This document shows positions 36,235-46,746 of a stretch of DNA of 64,000 nt, one piece after another (position 1 is the stretch's first letter; the number at the start of each line of letters is the position of its first letter). The notes under the pieces were generated by a model that saw nothing but the letters and a program-made list of their open reading frames with translations, was not told the origin of the DNA and did no database searches. The stretch is from Sparassis latifolia. Lineage: Eukaryota; Basidiomycota; Agaricomycetes; Polyporales; Sparassidaceae. Made by a program: the position numbers and the translations under genes. The DNA is taken from positions 3,100,001 through 3,164,000 of the forward strand of contig CM031561.1 of NCBI GenBank assembly GCA_018466975.1. Reading direction: 5' to 3'.

Positions 36235-37530
36235 TTCATGGGTGTTGCAATATCGGACGGTCTCCAGCAAGACGAGGAGTTCTGGTTGCATGATGGCAAT
36301 GCTGTCCTCATTTTGTGGCACATTGCCGTCCACCTAGTCTGCTTTCAAATCAGGGTGCTTCACTGTAGTACATGATTTCGGAGTTACATAAGCAACTTGA
36401 TCTCCGAAACGCGTCGAGTAGATCTGGTGTAACGCGACGCGTCGGCCTCCGCAAGACAACACCCTCTGTGTTGCGTGAATTTTCCAATAATTATACATTC
36501 CATCATCCTCATAATGTCAGAATGACTTCTATATTCATTGTGCCATGCTCGTTTCGATTCAGTTCACCTGAGGGACTCACACTGTGCTGGCAAATACTTG
36601 TGAGATCTCTACCTTATGATCCACACCACTATCAACTTGAAGGTGTCTGCAAGGCATTAGATGGCAAGTAGACAACACAATCCTCTTGTGCAGGAGGTGC
36701 AATCCAGGTCGGGATGACATCTTGAAGCACATCGCAAGAAGGTGATGTTGAGCCTGGCAGCTGTGGATGAGGAAGTGAGGCTGTCTGAGTAGGGCAGGTT
36801 GAATTTTGTAGTTGAGCATCATGAGAAATGTAGTGAGGAACTGGCGTTAAGGGTGGACCATCGACAGGACTGTGGAATGGGAACATCTTTGCCTTAGGAA
36901 AGATGAGCGCGTCTTGACGTGACACGATGACCCACTGTTTCGGTCAGGAACCCTCAGCCGGCATTATGGTCGGATCAATGGCATCTCTTCGGCATCCGCA
37001 TTCCTGAGTGAAATCCTGTACTACGGTTAAGGGGGCGCGTTTGAAAGCAGACCTATATCAGTCCGTCCCTCCAACCTCTCATAGGACTGATTTTGTAGTC
37101 TGGCTTTGGGAGACTACCGTTCACCAGAGTGTGCTCTGCAGACAATCTGATGTCATTCAGGATCTCGCAGTGCCCCAGCCTGCCATGGAGGAGATTGTCT
37201 CTGTCGAGTCGTCCACCTGCCCTAGTCTCGCGTCGATCTGCCGTATTTGTTGCAAGTGCTGTATGATGGCACACGGTATGTTTCAGATTTGAATGTTACG
37301 TTGACCTTGTACGACACTGTGATGTGGTTTTATCTCGGCCGCGAGGAACATCAATATCTGCAGTTCGAGGAGGTTGCAATGCTTGTCTACCTCGCTCAGA
37401 AGTATCGAGGATGCAAAACATCGACATATTACATGTTGTATCATCCTTGAAGATACCTGTGAGACTAGAACCTCAATACTACCAAAACCAAGGTAAGATA
37501 CAATACGACAAATGTGGATACACTAGGTGA
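36235..37530 (+). pseudogene. Decayed, interrupted BTB/POZ gene
   Basis: A plus-strand BTB relic. The first piece near 36250-36320 reads SDGLQQDEEFWLHDGNAVL, matching the start of the BTB fold. About 750 bp later (37080-37300) come VHQSVLCRQSDV, VPQPAMEE and LLQVLYDGTRYV, and then FEEVAMLVYLAQKY at about 37365-37410. The pieces are in several frames and the family's C-terminal half is not found. The 750-bp gap is far longer than introns in this window and probably reflects an insertion. With the copy at 34201-35290 it forms a divergent pair of related relics. Confidence 0.6.
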
Positions 37531-38220
37531 ATTCTCGTGTACTACCATGACTGTATACTCCTCGTATTTACACTGCACTCACTGCATTCACTGCTACATT
37601 GATCATATCTTTCAGAGAAGCTGTTGACACGGTGAGAGTATTGGCAGGTAAGAAGCCGATGTGTAGTAGCCTGAGTGTGCACTCATGAACTTGAATTTTG
37701 TCCGTGGCAGCGATGGCATGTACATTGCCTTGCGACTAATTGGAGCTCATGTAGTCTCCCGATCGAAGGCAGATGGTAGACTCTCTGCTCCAGCGTTAAC
37801 CTTCATGTCCATTGCGCGAAAATTGACTGCCGACACCATAGCGTGCATCTCGCATAAGGAGGACCATTTGAACATGCCACCATATGTGCACTCTTGCATG
37901 CTACAAATTGATAGTGTTCACGCCATGCAGGCGATGTGCTTCCGTGCGAGTGGGAAGAATTGCCGAGCAGTGCGATTGGGGCCACATGAGTAATGTATTG
38001 TGCATCCATTCATTGTGGTCATTCTTCATTCCGTTGGTGATAAGTAGTTTTGTTTGCTTCCCGACTACTTTTTCGAGATGCCATCTCTGTCCCATCTCAG
38101 TCCCATGTACTCAAAACTCGACCCTCTGTAACCGTGCAACCTTAGCTGCTGTGCGTTCCGGTAACCACGGTAAGAATTTCCGAGGATGAACGTCTCGTGA
38201 GACGTACTGGCACGATGACT
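37531..38220. other. Intergenic, nothing recognised
   Basis: Flank between the decayed BTB gene and the inverted-repeat element. No supported gene. Confidence 0.4.
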
Positions 38221-38225
38221 ACGAC

Positions 38226-40619
38226 TATGGAGGTTGTTTGGTTACGGTTCGTTTAAGGACAGATGCCGTGATGCCGACACGTGGCTCTCGCGTGGATCAT
38301 CCAGGAGACCTCAGTCACCCTCTATGTGTGCTAATATTTTTCTTTAGCTCCTGCAACTCATGCCACACGTCGTACTCGCCGTGCGTTGGCTCGAGCTCAT
38401 CGTCGCTCACAACGAGCTCCACTACATGCTCAGAAAATTCTCCTAAATATTTTCATTCGATTAATTACCATGTACAATCATCAATATATAAGGTGCTCTC
38501 GCCGTCATCAGGTAGATATTGTTCGAGATGGTGAATGCAGCATGGCTAGGGACATGGGACAGTCCAGCACTGTGTTGCATGGCTTTCAATGCAGACATAG
38601 CACTGCCGCAAATTGCATCAGGAGAGCATCAGCCACACCAGATGCTTGTGGCCGTCGTAGCTCAAAAATCTAAATTGGATGTAATCCAGCAGTCACAGTG
38701 TCGGCCATGGATTTGGGCACAAAAGACGGAGATGGCATCTAGATATAATTCCTGTGGCTCAGTAGGGTTGCACTTGACAATGAGGTAGAGCCAAATTATC
38801 TGATGCCACCGAACAAACCCACAGCACAATTGAACATATTCCGACATCTGTCGCGAAACATGGATTGTCTGCACAAGTCAACGCAGTGCACATGGGGACA
38901 ATATGTACCTCGCACTCGCATTCGGCATCCTGCACGACACTCCGTCACCCTTATCCCTGCCAGACCTTGGTACACTGACGGAGCTGAATGCCTGGCTGCG
39001 TGTAACACAGGTCTGTTGGATACTACTATAGTGCTCCACAACACTTGGGTTCCCCGCGACACAGTCTACCATCGACGGCTTGCATCTACTCACAGCATGC
39101 ATGTGTCTGGACCACTTTTCCCAGGCACAGCTTCACGTACACTTACACGACAAGGTGTACTAGTTGCATAGCAATCCGATGCCGCTGCTTGAGGACGCTA
39201 CAAAGCAGCGACCTGGGCGACTTCTTCCGCAACCCGAAGAGGTTCGCCAACCACGAGACACAAGGTCATACTGTCGCTGCTTGATGCAAAGAAGGCAAAC
39301 AGGGTGAAGGCACGTTAGGCGATGGGGCGGAACACTCAAGCCGCGGTCGCTCACCATCATAACATCTGCCACGGCGTGCTGTCTATATCAACTGCCTCGT
39401 ATGCGAGCATGTTAGTACTGTCCATTTCTCCGAGTCTATTTTTCTCTGTGGATGATCCCATGGATCTGCATTCTACTTTGGCAGTGATGCTCACATACAT
39501 TATTTGTTGTATCAGATAACGTGCATTTCTCTTCCGGCAACTGATTTCTCCATAGTGAACTTCGAGAGGACAACAGAGGAGTTCGCCATACACATGAACT
39601 ATGTGCGGAAACTCGGCTTCGAGGAGATGCCAGACTACAACTTCCTCCGTGAGCTCTTCACCAAGGTGCCTCGGCAAGCCGGACGATGGCGTCTTCAACT
39701 GGAACCTGCTCAACGGCAGCAAAAGCTGGGCAGCCAGACATGTGCCCACTAAATTTCCTTCCTGTGCCGCAGCGCTGCTGACACATACTGACACAGGCTC
39801 CTTCGACCCTCCTCGCGCAGGCACACGGTGGTGCGACGCTGCGCTGCGAGCACCACTCGCGCGACCACGGCAGCCATCGCGGCAGCTGCTGCAGGACACA
39901 TCGCAGTCGCCCTCTTCCCCACTCGTACTTGCACCAATGCCCATGCACATGAAGAGCAGCATCGGAGGCCGGGGCAGGATTCACGTGGCGGATCATGCAA
40001 GCATATCAGCGTGCAGCCCCTCGCGCCCACGAGCTGGCGGGCAAGCCAGCAGCAGGTGCGGGAGCGCGAGAGGGAGCGGGTGAGGGAACGCGAGAGGGAA
40101 CTCAATGCAGGGCTTACACGCGACGGCGTATGGGTGTTCGTCACCGGTGCCGCTGAACAGCGGTGCGCCGCTGGTGAATGGGAACGGCACGGGGGCACCA
40201 AACGCAAATACATCCAAGTCCTTTGTGTGATCGCAGATGCTGCAGGGCAACGGCACGGACTCACGGAGCCGAACGGCTTCGGCATGGGGGCGCACAGGAT
40301 GAGTATGTACCGCGAGCAGACGACAAGGGTCGGGAAGCAGGAGACAAATACTTCTTCCGATGTATATAGTAGTCAGTGGAAATGAAAATATTTGGGAGAA
40401 TTTTGGTGTATATATTATGTAGTGGAGCTCGTCGTCAGCGAACGATGAGCTCGAGCCAACGCATGGCGAGTACGACATGTGGCACGAGTTGCAGGAGCTA
40501 AAGAAAAATACTAGCGCACATAGAGGGTGACTGAGGTCTCCTGGATGATCCACGCGAGAGCCACGCGTCGGCATCACGGCATCTGTCCTTAAACGAACCG
40601 TAACCAAACGACCTCCATA
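38226..40619. mobile_element. 2.4-kb element with long terminal inverted repeats
   Basis: The ends are inverted copies of each other over about 240 bp (38226-38470 and 40380-40619) at roughly 90% identity, beginning TATGGAGGT. The pentamer ACGAC flanks it directly at 38221-38225 and 40620-40624, a candidate target-site duplication. No transposase was recognised inside, so it would be non-autonomous. The interior (39553-39735) holds a fragment of a casein kinase I gene and is unusually GC-rich from about 39750 to 40330. Long inverted ends plus a captured host-gene piece resemble Pack-type elements known from Mutator and CACTA families; assignment to a superfamily is not possible from the sequence alone. 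Confidence 0.75.
39553..39735 (+). pseudogene. Casein kinase I fragment inside the inverted-repeat element
   Basis: Translation gives ERTTEEFAIHMNYVRKLGFE, EMPDYNFLRELFTKV and, after a one-step frame change, DDGVFNWNLLNGSKSW. These match the C-terminal end of the casein kinase I kinase domain of the yeast Yck type, in order. The rest of the kinase domain (ATP loop, catalytic HRD-type loop) is absent. A following Arg/Glu-rich tract (RERERERVRERERE, about 40060-40100) may be part of the kinase tail. Confidence 0.7.
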
Positions 40620-40624
40620 ACGAC

Positions 40625-41718
40625 GGCTACCTCTACGTGAAGGCGGAGGCAACGAGAGTAGCGACGGCTAAAATGGCTTTCATCTCGAATGACAGTCAAG
40701 AGAGGTATCCGCATGAATCGTCCGAGGAAGTCTTGCAGGATGGAGGACCTGAGGACTCGACGAGCCTCTTATATGCGCATAGCAGCAGGCAGGACCGCCT
40801 CGGTACCAGTAATAACATGTATGCTTCGGGCGTTATTTTATGGGAGTCGCAGCGTGGAGCCTGCCAGACGGCCAGCAATCCTCACCATGAAAACCAAGGT
40901 CCATGTCTATAAGTCTGCATGCCTATGGCGTGCGTAGCGGACATTGCGGTTGACGTAGTAGATCAGGCCTGAGGCCTCAGGAACAATAGATTGGCTGTCG
41001 CCTGCGCAAACTGCAGCCGAGTTGAATCCCAAGGGAGTCCTCGTGAGACGTCCAGGCCGCAGCGGGTAGGCTATGCATGCAAATATTCCAGGGAAAATGT
41101 CGATGCTCCCGACACCTGCGCAGCGCACACAGCTAGCCAGTGGGATGAAAGAACTGTCAGGGCGCATTCGACGCTGCGGGACCGGGGAAGAACTCCTGCT
41201 GTTACACCTGCAACATTTTGACTCTGACACCTGAGTCCGGCCTGAACCGGGCTACCAGGGTGTCTGTAGATACGCGAGAACGGAAGCTGCGGCAAGATGC
41301 CTTAGGATATATGCACTCGAGACTCACCACCGGACTGTACTTGCTCCTTTAGCAAGGGTTCGAGACGCAGGATGCGCGACAAGCGACTCAACCATTTCCC
41401 CAGGGGTCATACACCTTCCTCCTGGAAAATCGGACATGGCAGCTCAGCGAAACGTACACGAGGAACACTTTGGTTGAGAAACGTACGTGTACAAGACCCA
41501 GATCTCAAACATTCCGGTCAGCGTTGTACCGTGCATATCACGTAGTATACAACTCTACGGAGAAAAGATACAAATACAAAGAAATGGCATAAATTGAGAA
41601 CGACGACGCTTTAACGACGCCCGTAGGTCAACAGAAAATCGTGAACATCGAAACAGTTAAAAATTTTAACAACGCGCGTTGAAGCGGGCACGGTTCTTCC
41701 TCTCCCCCTCTTCAGAAA
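40625..41718. other. Intergenic, nothing firm
   Basis: Two moderate open frames (40637-40912 plus, 40907-41230 minus) have no recognised family. No RNA or repeat seen. Confidence 0.35.
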
Positions 41719-43368
41719 TCAAAAAGTGAACGACTCCCACTCGGGCATCCTCGCGACCTTGTACACCTGCCAGGCACCGCCATCGAACCCGCGGCGGAGG
41801 ACGTACCCGCCGAGGAGCTGCACCTCTCTGAGCGATGGGCACCAGCGGTTCCACGGGATGACGAGATTTTGCAGCTCCTCCTCGACGGAGGTGTATGACG
41901 GGTCGAACATGGACGTCGGATACAGGGGCCGCATGCCCCCGTCCTGCACCGGCATCACGTACATCTGCAACGTATGCAGGTGCGGGAGGCGCGTGAGGAA
42001 CTCAGGGCCTATGCTCACGAGCGTCGTCTGCACACCACGTCCCCGTCAGCGTCACATGTCCAGTTTCTGAGACTCGACACGCACCTCGCTCGGGCCCCCG
42101 TGATCGCACACGATCCGCAGGCGGCGCAGCTTGCGGAAGAGCGTCGTGACCGCGTGCAAGATCTCGTCGTCCCACGTCCTAAACTCAACCGCGAGCATCT
42201 CGAGGTCCGGCAGCACCTGCGCGACCCCCGCGAGCGCGGTGACGCCGTCCCGCACGCCGTACCCGCACCTGAGTAGCACCAGTGCGTCGATGGGGCGCTC
42301 TGGCGTGATCCCGGCCAGGGTCTCGATTGGGCCCGCGTAGTGCCGGAGTTGCGGAAGGCTCTCCGGCGCCCACAGCAGGTGCGGTGCGGCGGCGTGGTAC
42401 GTCGAGTACGTCGTGATCGTCCGGGCGCGCCGGAGGAACGTGTAGAGCGACGGGTCCGGGAACGTCGACTCCCCGGGGAACGTCGGCTGCACTTCCCCCG
42501 CGAGGCTGCGCTTGCGCAGCACGTACAGCTGTTCGAGGTGCGGCGGGATCGTGAAATCGTGCAGCTCCTGCTCGAACCCGCTGAAGACGTTCCGAAAGAC
42601 GTCCGCGGTGGAGTCGATCCGGAGAATCCGGAGGTTCTGCGCGGTGGCGAGCGAGAGCGCGTGCACGATGTCCTCCTCCACCGTCACCGAGCGGTCGCCG
42701 TGGTTCTCGGCGATGCGCCGACGCAGGTTGAGCATCGTGAGCTCGGTTATGGGTAACGTCGAGTGGTCGAAAAAGCGAGAACGTGCGCGGTTTGGGAAGA
42801 CGCAGAGTTCGAGCCGAAGAGTACGCAGTCCCGGTAGCTCGTGGATCAGCGCGAAGTGGCGGTTGTAGAAGATGACGTTATAGAACGTCAGGTTCTGCAA
42901 ATTCGTGAAGGATGAAATGCGGGTGAACATCTCGTCATAAAGGGGCTGCGACGCAAAGGAGGTCTTGTGCAGTGCATAGTACTGCACCGTGTTGTACAGG
43001 CGCACGGTGTCGATGCCGATCAAATCGTTTCGCCACCGATAGGTGCTCGACCCGTCCAAGTGGACTACCCAGCCGTTAAGTGCAGGAGGGACGAAGGAGA
43101 ATCCTATCTTCAATGAGTGTGTGACAGCATCCATTCCTTGATTCGTGTCCCATGCGGGGAGGTCCTGAGCGAACTCCTCCGGCTTATGCCAGGTAACGTC
43201 GCGATGGAGGGCGCGGACAGTGAGAGCGCAAAAGGTCTTGCATGTCAAGAGAACGTTGTAGAGGTCTGCTGAACTGGGCAGCCACTCGAAGATCTCCATC
43301 CATATTTCGGCAGGAACATCATCAGGGCCCCACGGGGCATCCATCATCGACACGCCTCTGGAGGGCAT
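41719..43368 (-). CDS. F-box protein with LRR-like region
   Basis: Predicted 530-residue F-box protein, a likely SCF substrate receptor. Two exons, 42085-43368 and 41719-42027, joined in phase 0 by a 57-nt intron with GTGCGT donor. The F-box covers about residues 17-60 (VPAEIWMEIFEWLPSSADLY, then LLTCKTF). The rest shows repeated leucine-rich segments (FTNLQNLTFYNVIF, LPGLRTLRLELCVF, LRILRIDSTADV). The open frame extends upstream but begins with a GTG; the first ATG is at 43366-43368, with two more Met codons close behind. A TATATA motif on the minus strand at about 43511-43516 lies some 145 nt upstream. It is unrelated in detail to the F-box copies at 1-4896. Frame intact. Confidence 0.82.
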
Positions 43369-43789
43369 TGCGTGTGAACGGAGCTTCTTGAACAGACGTA
43401 GATAATCTGAAAGCACTGATAAGATATTGCACTGAGCGGCATAACGAGACACAAAACCTGACACTGACCCTAAGAATTGACAGATTGGCCCGAACTGAAG
43501 TAAAGCCGTCTATATATGCTCCAAAAAAAGACAGATACTCAGTGCAAGATGCCTCTCGCGCGCGCTGAAGGGGAGTCAAGGAGTCAGAGGATGAAGGGAG
43601 AAGGTGGAGGAAGGGACAAAGAGCGGTGTACGTGACCCCCACGGGCGCTTCTCTGAGCTCACGCCGGCGCGCTGGCCGACGCCACCTCAAGTCCACCATT
43701 CACCAAATGTTCACGTCGACCGCTGCTGAAGCGCTGATCAGCGTACATGCGTATGTTTCTAGACTACAGCATAAGATTAGTTTATGACG
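43369..43789. other. Upstream region of the F-box/LRR gene
   Basis: Contains a minus-strand TATATA at about 43511-43516. Nothing else recognised. Confidence 0.4.
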
Positions 43790-44790
43790 AGATGACTGGC
43801 AGTACCAAGTCCCGTTCTTTCGTGCGCACAGATTCACAGTAAACAGACATTGAATTCTGGGATTACGGTGGGACGGACAAGCCGACGGAGATCGAGAAGT
43901 ACAAGTTCAGCGAAATGGCTGCGGATATTATTTACGTGCTTGACGCTGAGAACGTCGCGCCCGGGAGGGCGGTCGCGGTCGGGTATGACTGGTATGTCTC
44001 GTTGCTATCGCCTTTCCTATCAGTGATCACTCATGAGTAGGGGCGGCGGGCGTACAGTACCTACCGTATCGCAAATTACTACGCCGAACCCTTCCTCGGT
44101 TTTGCGTTTCTTTCGGTGGGATGTTCTCCGTTGTCGACCTCGGGGACGTATACCTAATTTCTTGAACCTTTCAAAGGCCTCTTTGGCTATGAGCTTTTCG
44201 GGTACGTGTCCCTTTGCCAATCGAATGCGCTGTTGCTGATCGACGGATAATCTAACAGGTTCTTGTCCGAAGAGCGCCGATAGGATCATCGACGAACATG
44301 TGGGTGCTATGCGCTTCAACACGACTTCTCCCCGTCTGATCCCGCAACGGACTTGGCGCCGGCCGGCGAGCTCAGGGCATTGGTCCTTGCAGAGCGAGCG
44401 CTTCCGCCGATATCTCACCTCACGGAGGCTGTAAGCACGTTTTTCTCCTATTCGCACTGTCTTGATGCCCAGTATCGCGCCCAAACATGACAAGAAGCAC
44501 ATGGAGGATGCTATCCGCGAGCATCGCTGGCGCACTCAACTGATACAAAGCGATGATGTCCGCTCTCAATGCTGAAGATAACAAACGTACTTTCGGTTTA
44601 CTTGTTTCTTGGGCATCAATTCCATACGCGTCGTACTATAGAAATCTCGCAGGAGTACTACACCGTGCAGCAACCGACAATCTTCGGCGCGGACTATTGA
44701 GTGCAGCCAGCGAAGCCTGACGAGGTTAACCGCCAGTTGTTGGCAAGGATCGATGGGATTGCGGAGGTGAGGCCTGGAACACAGATATGA
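43790..44790 (+). pseudogene. Decayed epoxide hydrolase (alpha/beta hydrolase)
   Basis: Pieces of a soluble epoxide hydrolase occur in order: WQYQVPFFRAHRF, DYGGTDKPTEIEKYKF (43857-), AADIIYVLDAEN, VAVGYDW, RIANYYAEPFLGFAFLS (about 44070-44120), FKGLFGYELFG, ADRIIDEHV, FSPSDPATDLAPAGEL, EDAIREHRWRTQL, LNAEDNKRTFG and KPDEVNRQLLARIDG. Some breaks coincide with plausible introns, but others, such as an in-frame stop right after FLSEE and two further frame changes, do not. The N-terminal oxyanion segment and the catalytic His region are not recognisable. The enzyme would open epoxides to diols; this copy is probably inactive. Confidence 0.75.
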
Positions 44791-44837
44791 ATGGAGGAGT
44801 CCTTACTGCGTTTTTATTGTTCGTCTGTTCAGTTGGC

Positions 44838-45595
44838 CGGGTACGGTTAAAATCTATGAGTGCTCCTCCTAGACCACGGTGCCAGTGCCAAAGACTTTGG
44901 CCATCTCTCCTCCGATCAGTATAAGCGTTCCGACCCTTGGTTTCCAAAGATGAACAAAATCATCGGATCCCCAGAAGCGCATGTCCATGTGCTCGAAATT
45001 TCAAGTGATGTCTTCAGAGTGCGGGATGTGTTGCATAGGGCCCCTCTACTTCCTATGGATATTATCCCTTCGGGTCTTGGACTACGCGGAGTACTGGGTG
45101 CGGTTGACCGTCACCCGCAAAGTTAATATTTATGTCATCGACAAAACTGAAGAGACACCTTACGTCTCAGTCAAAGTTACCGGCCATCCACACTTTCCCC
45201 TCTGCGGAATAATTTTTCCAGACGAAGTCACATGATCAAGGTATGTAGAGCAAACGATTATATGTTTTCCCGATGTTTACTTGATGTCTCCGGGAACAGG
45301 CTGGAGCAACTATCTGATGCATATGGCACGTACCGACTCTCCTACACCTGGTTTGACGCGGGGGCGCTGTTCACTGCCTTTGATGGCCCGCAGCAGGAAG
45401 AGCCACCACGGCACATGATTCAAGAGAACGTCATCGAACGGCCGGGTGCATGTATGGGACGCGCACGACAAAACACCAAGGCTGGCGGAGTGGATGGAAG
45501 CATTCCGTCCGGGAGACGGGCTGCATGTCTAATCCCGCGTGTTTCCGGGCTGGAAATATAATGTGAAGTCTGTGAGAGTGGACGCTTTCTGCGCT
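44838..45595 (+). pseudogene. Decayed gene of a hypothetical fungal family
   Basis: Fragments on the plus strand, in different frames, include DYAEYWVRLTVTRKVNIYVI, HPHFPLCGIIFPDEV, LSDAYGTYRLSYTWFDAG and a tail reading RVHVWDAHDKTPRLAEWMEA then FPGWKYNVKSVRVDAF. The tail resembles a domain seen repeatedly in uncharacterised agaricomycete proteins. The frames cannot all be joined by normal introns, so the copy is probably broken. It follows the decayed epoxide hydrolase directly but the two appear unrelated. Function unknown. Confidence 0.5.
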
Positions 45596-45726
45596 TAGGT
45601 ATAATTCCATTGCTTTCAATTGCTGTCTAAATATCTAGAGAACAGCATCAGGTTGTACATTCGCATTCCGACTCGAGTCTAATGTTTTGAATATTTCTGG
45701 GGATGATTACTTAGGACATTAACACT

Positions 45727-46131
45727 GGATGCCTTCCCGTAGCCGTTTAGAGACGTTCTAAAGCTAAATTTCGTCTCTAAATCACTCCGGCACGTCGGCC
45801 AATTGATCTCCGACGAGCCTGTGAACGAAGTGAGACCTTTCTAAACCTTATATCTGGAAGGGGGGGTCGACCCCCCCTTCCAGATTCTAAATGTCTCCCT
45901 AAACTATATTTTCGACCTCCGCACCCTCGCAACCCCCATCATCGCCTATATTTGGTGTTATGCATCACTTACATCATCTTGCCGTTCGTCCTCCGACCGT
46001 CTAGAACTTGATTTAGTGATCATGGTCTCACGTCGTTACGGTCTCGCAAATCTTGCTGTTCCGACACAGTGGGGCATTTCGTAGTCCGTTTTATGATTTA
46101 GAAATGCTCTAAATCCTACGGGAAGGCATCC
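45727..46131. mobile_element. MITE, 405 bp
   Basis: Perfect 16-bp terminal inverted repeats, GGATGCCTTCCCGTAG at 45727-45742 and its reverse complement at 46116-46131, extended by partly matching TTTAGAG tracts. The trinucleotide ACT flanks both ends (45724-45726 and 46132-46134), a candidate 3-bp target-site duplication. No open frame for a transposase. The size and structure are those of a non-autonomous DNA transposon; a 3-bp duplication would suit a PIF/Harbinger-type donor, but this is inference. Confidence 0.8.
45852..45885. repeat. Perfect 34-bp palindrome with G7/C7 core
   Basis: Symmetric about 45868/45869: arms of 17 nt with seven G followed by TCGA and seven C. It lies in the left-central part of the MITE and would form a very stable hairpin in single strands. 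Confidence 0.95.
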
Positions 46132-46134
46132 ACT

Positions 46135-46746
46135 AGCAGCGACTTGCAATTAACGTGTACATGTACTTCCCCAACTATTCTCGAACGTGACTTGATGAGC
46201 CAAAATGCTATAGTAGCAAGGTTCGTCATCTCTTTCCGATGAAATATGTTTCATACCTCAGGTTTTCTGACACACTCTGCGGACTATGGACTCTCCAGGT
46301 GCAGTTTCTGGGTAATCGTACCGTACAAGTAGGCGGAGATTCGTACTAGCTAGCGTTACGCGTACAACTGTGTGCAAGTAGTACTGATAGTGGTGACACA
46401 CGAGGACGCGACGGTCACGTGCTAAAGGTCACGTCACGCAGCCGCCAGCGATTCCCCGCAAAGTCTTATATGATCACTCGAACGTCGAACCAGCGTAAGA
46501 ACATAGACGTGAGCAATAACTCTGTGCTTGACTAGAACTGAACTAAATTGTTACTAACCCAGAGTCCTCGTGCTTGTACTGAGTACAACGGAACATGGAC
46601 AAGCCTACGTTCATGCAGAAAGATGGCAGGATGGTGTGTGATACATTCTATAACGTTCTTCTTTCCCTGACCTTGAAAAAGCCGCGTCCCACCAATATGA
46701 TCCATGTAATGCCATATCTGGCACCTCGTCCACCAATTTTAGTCCG
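46135..46746. other. Upstream region of the intronless F-box gene
   Basis: Between the MITE and the F-box start codon. No clear TATA box was recognised; nothing else supported. Confidence 0.4.

Noticed and set aside
39993..40652. 219-codon minus-strand open frame
   Set aside because: It runs across the right arm of the inverted-repeat element into its interior and repeats the translation of the left arm; explained by the repeat, not by a gene.
44020..44535. 171-codon minus-strand open frame
   Set aside because: Antisense to the epoxide hydrolase relic, whose plus-strand segments match that family in order.
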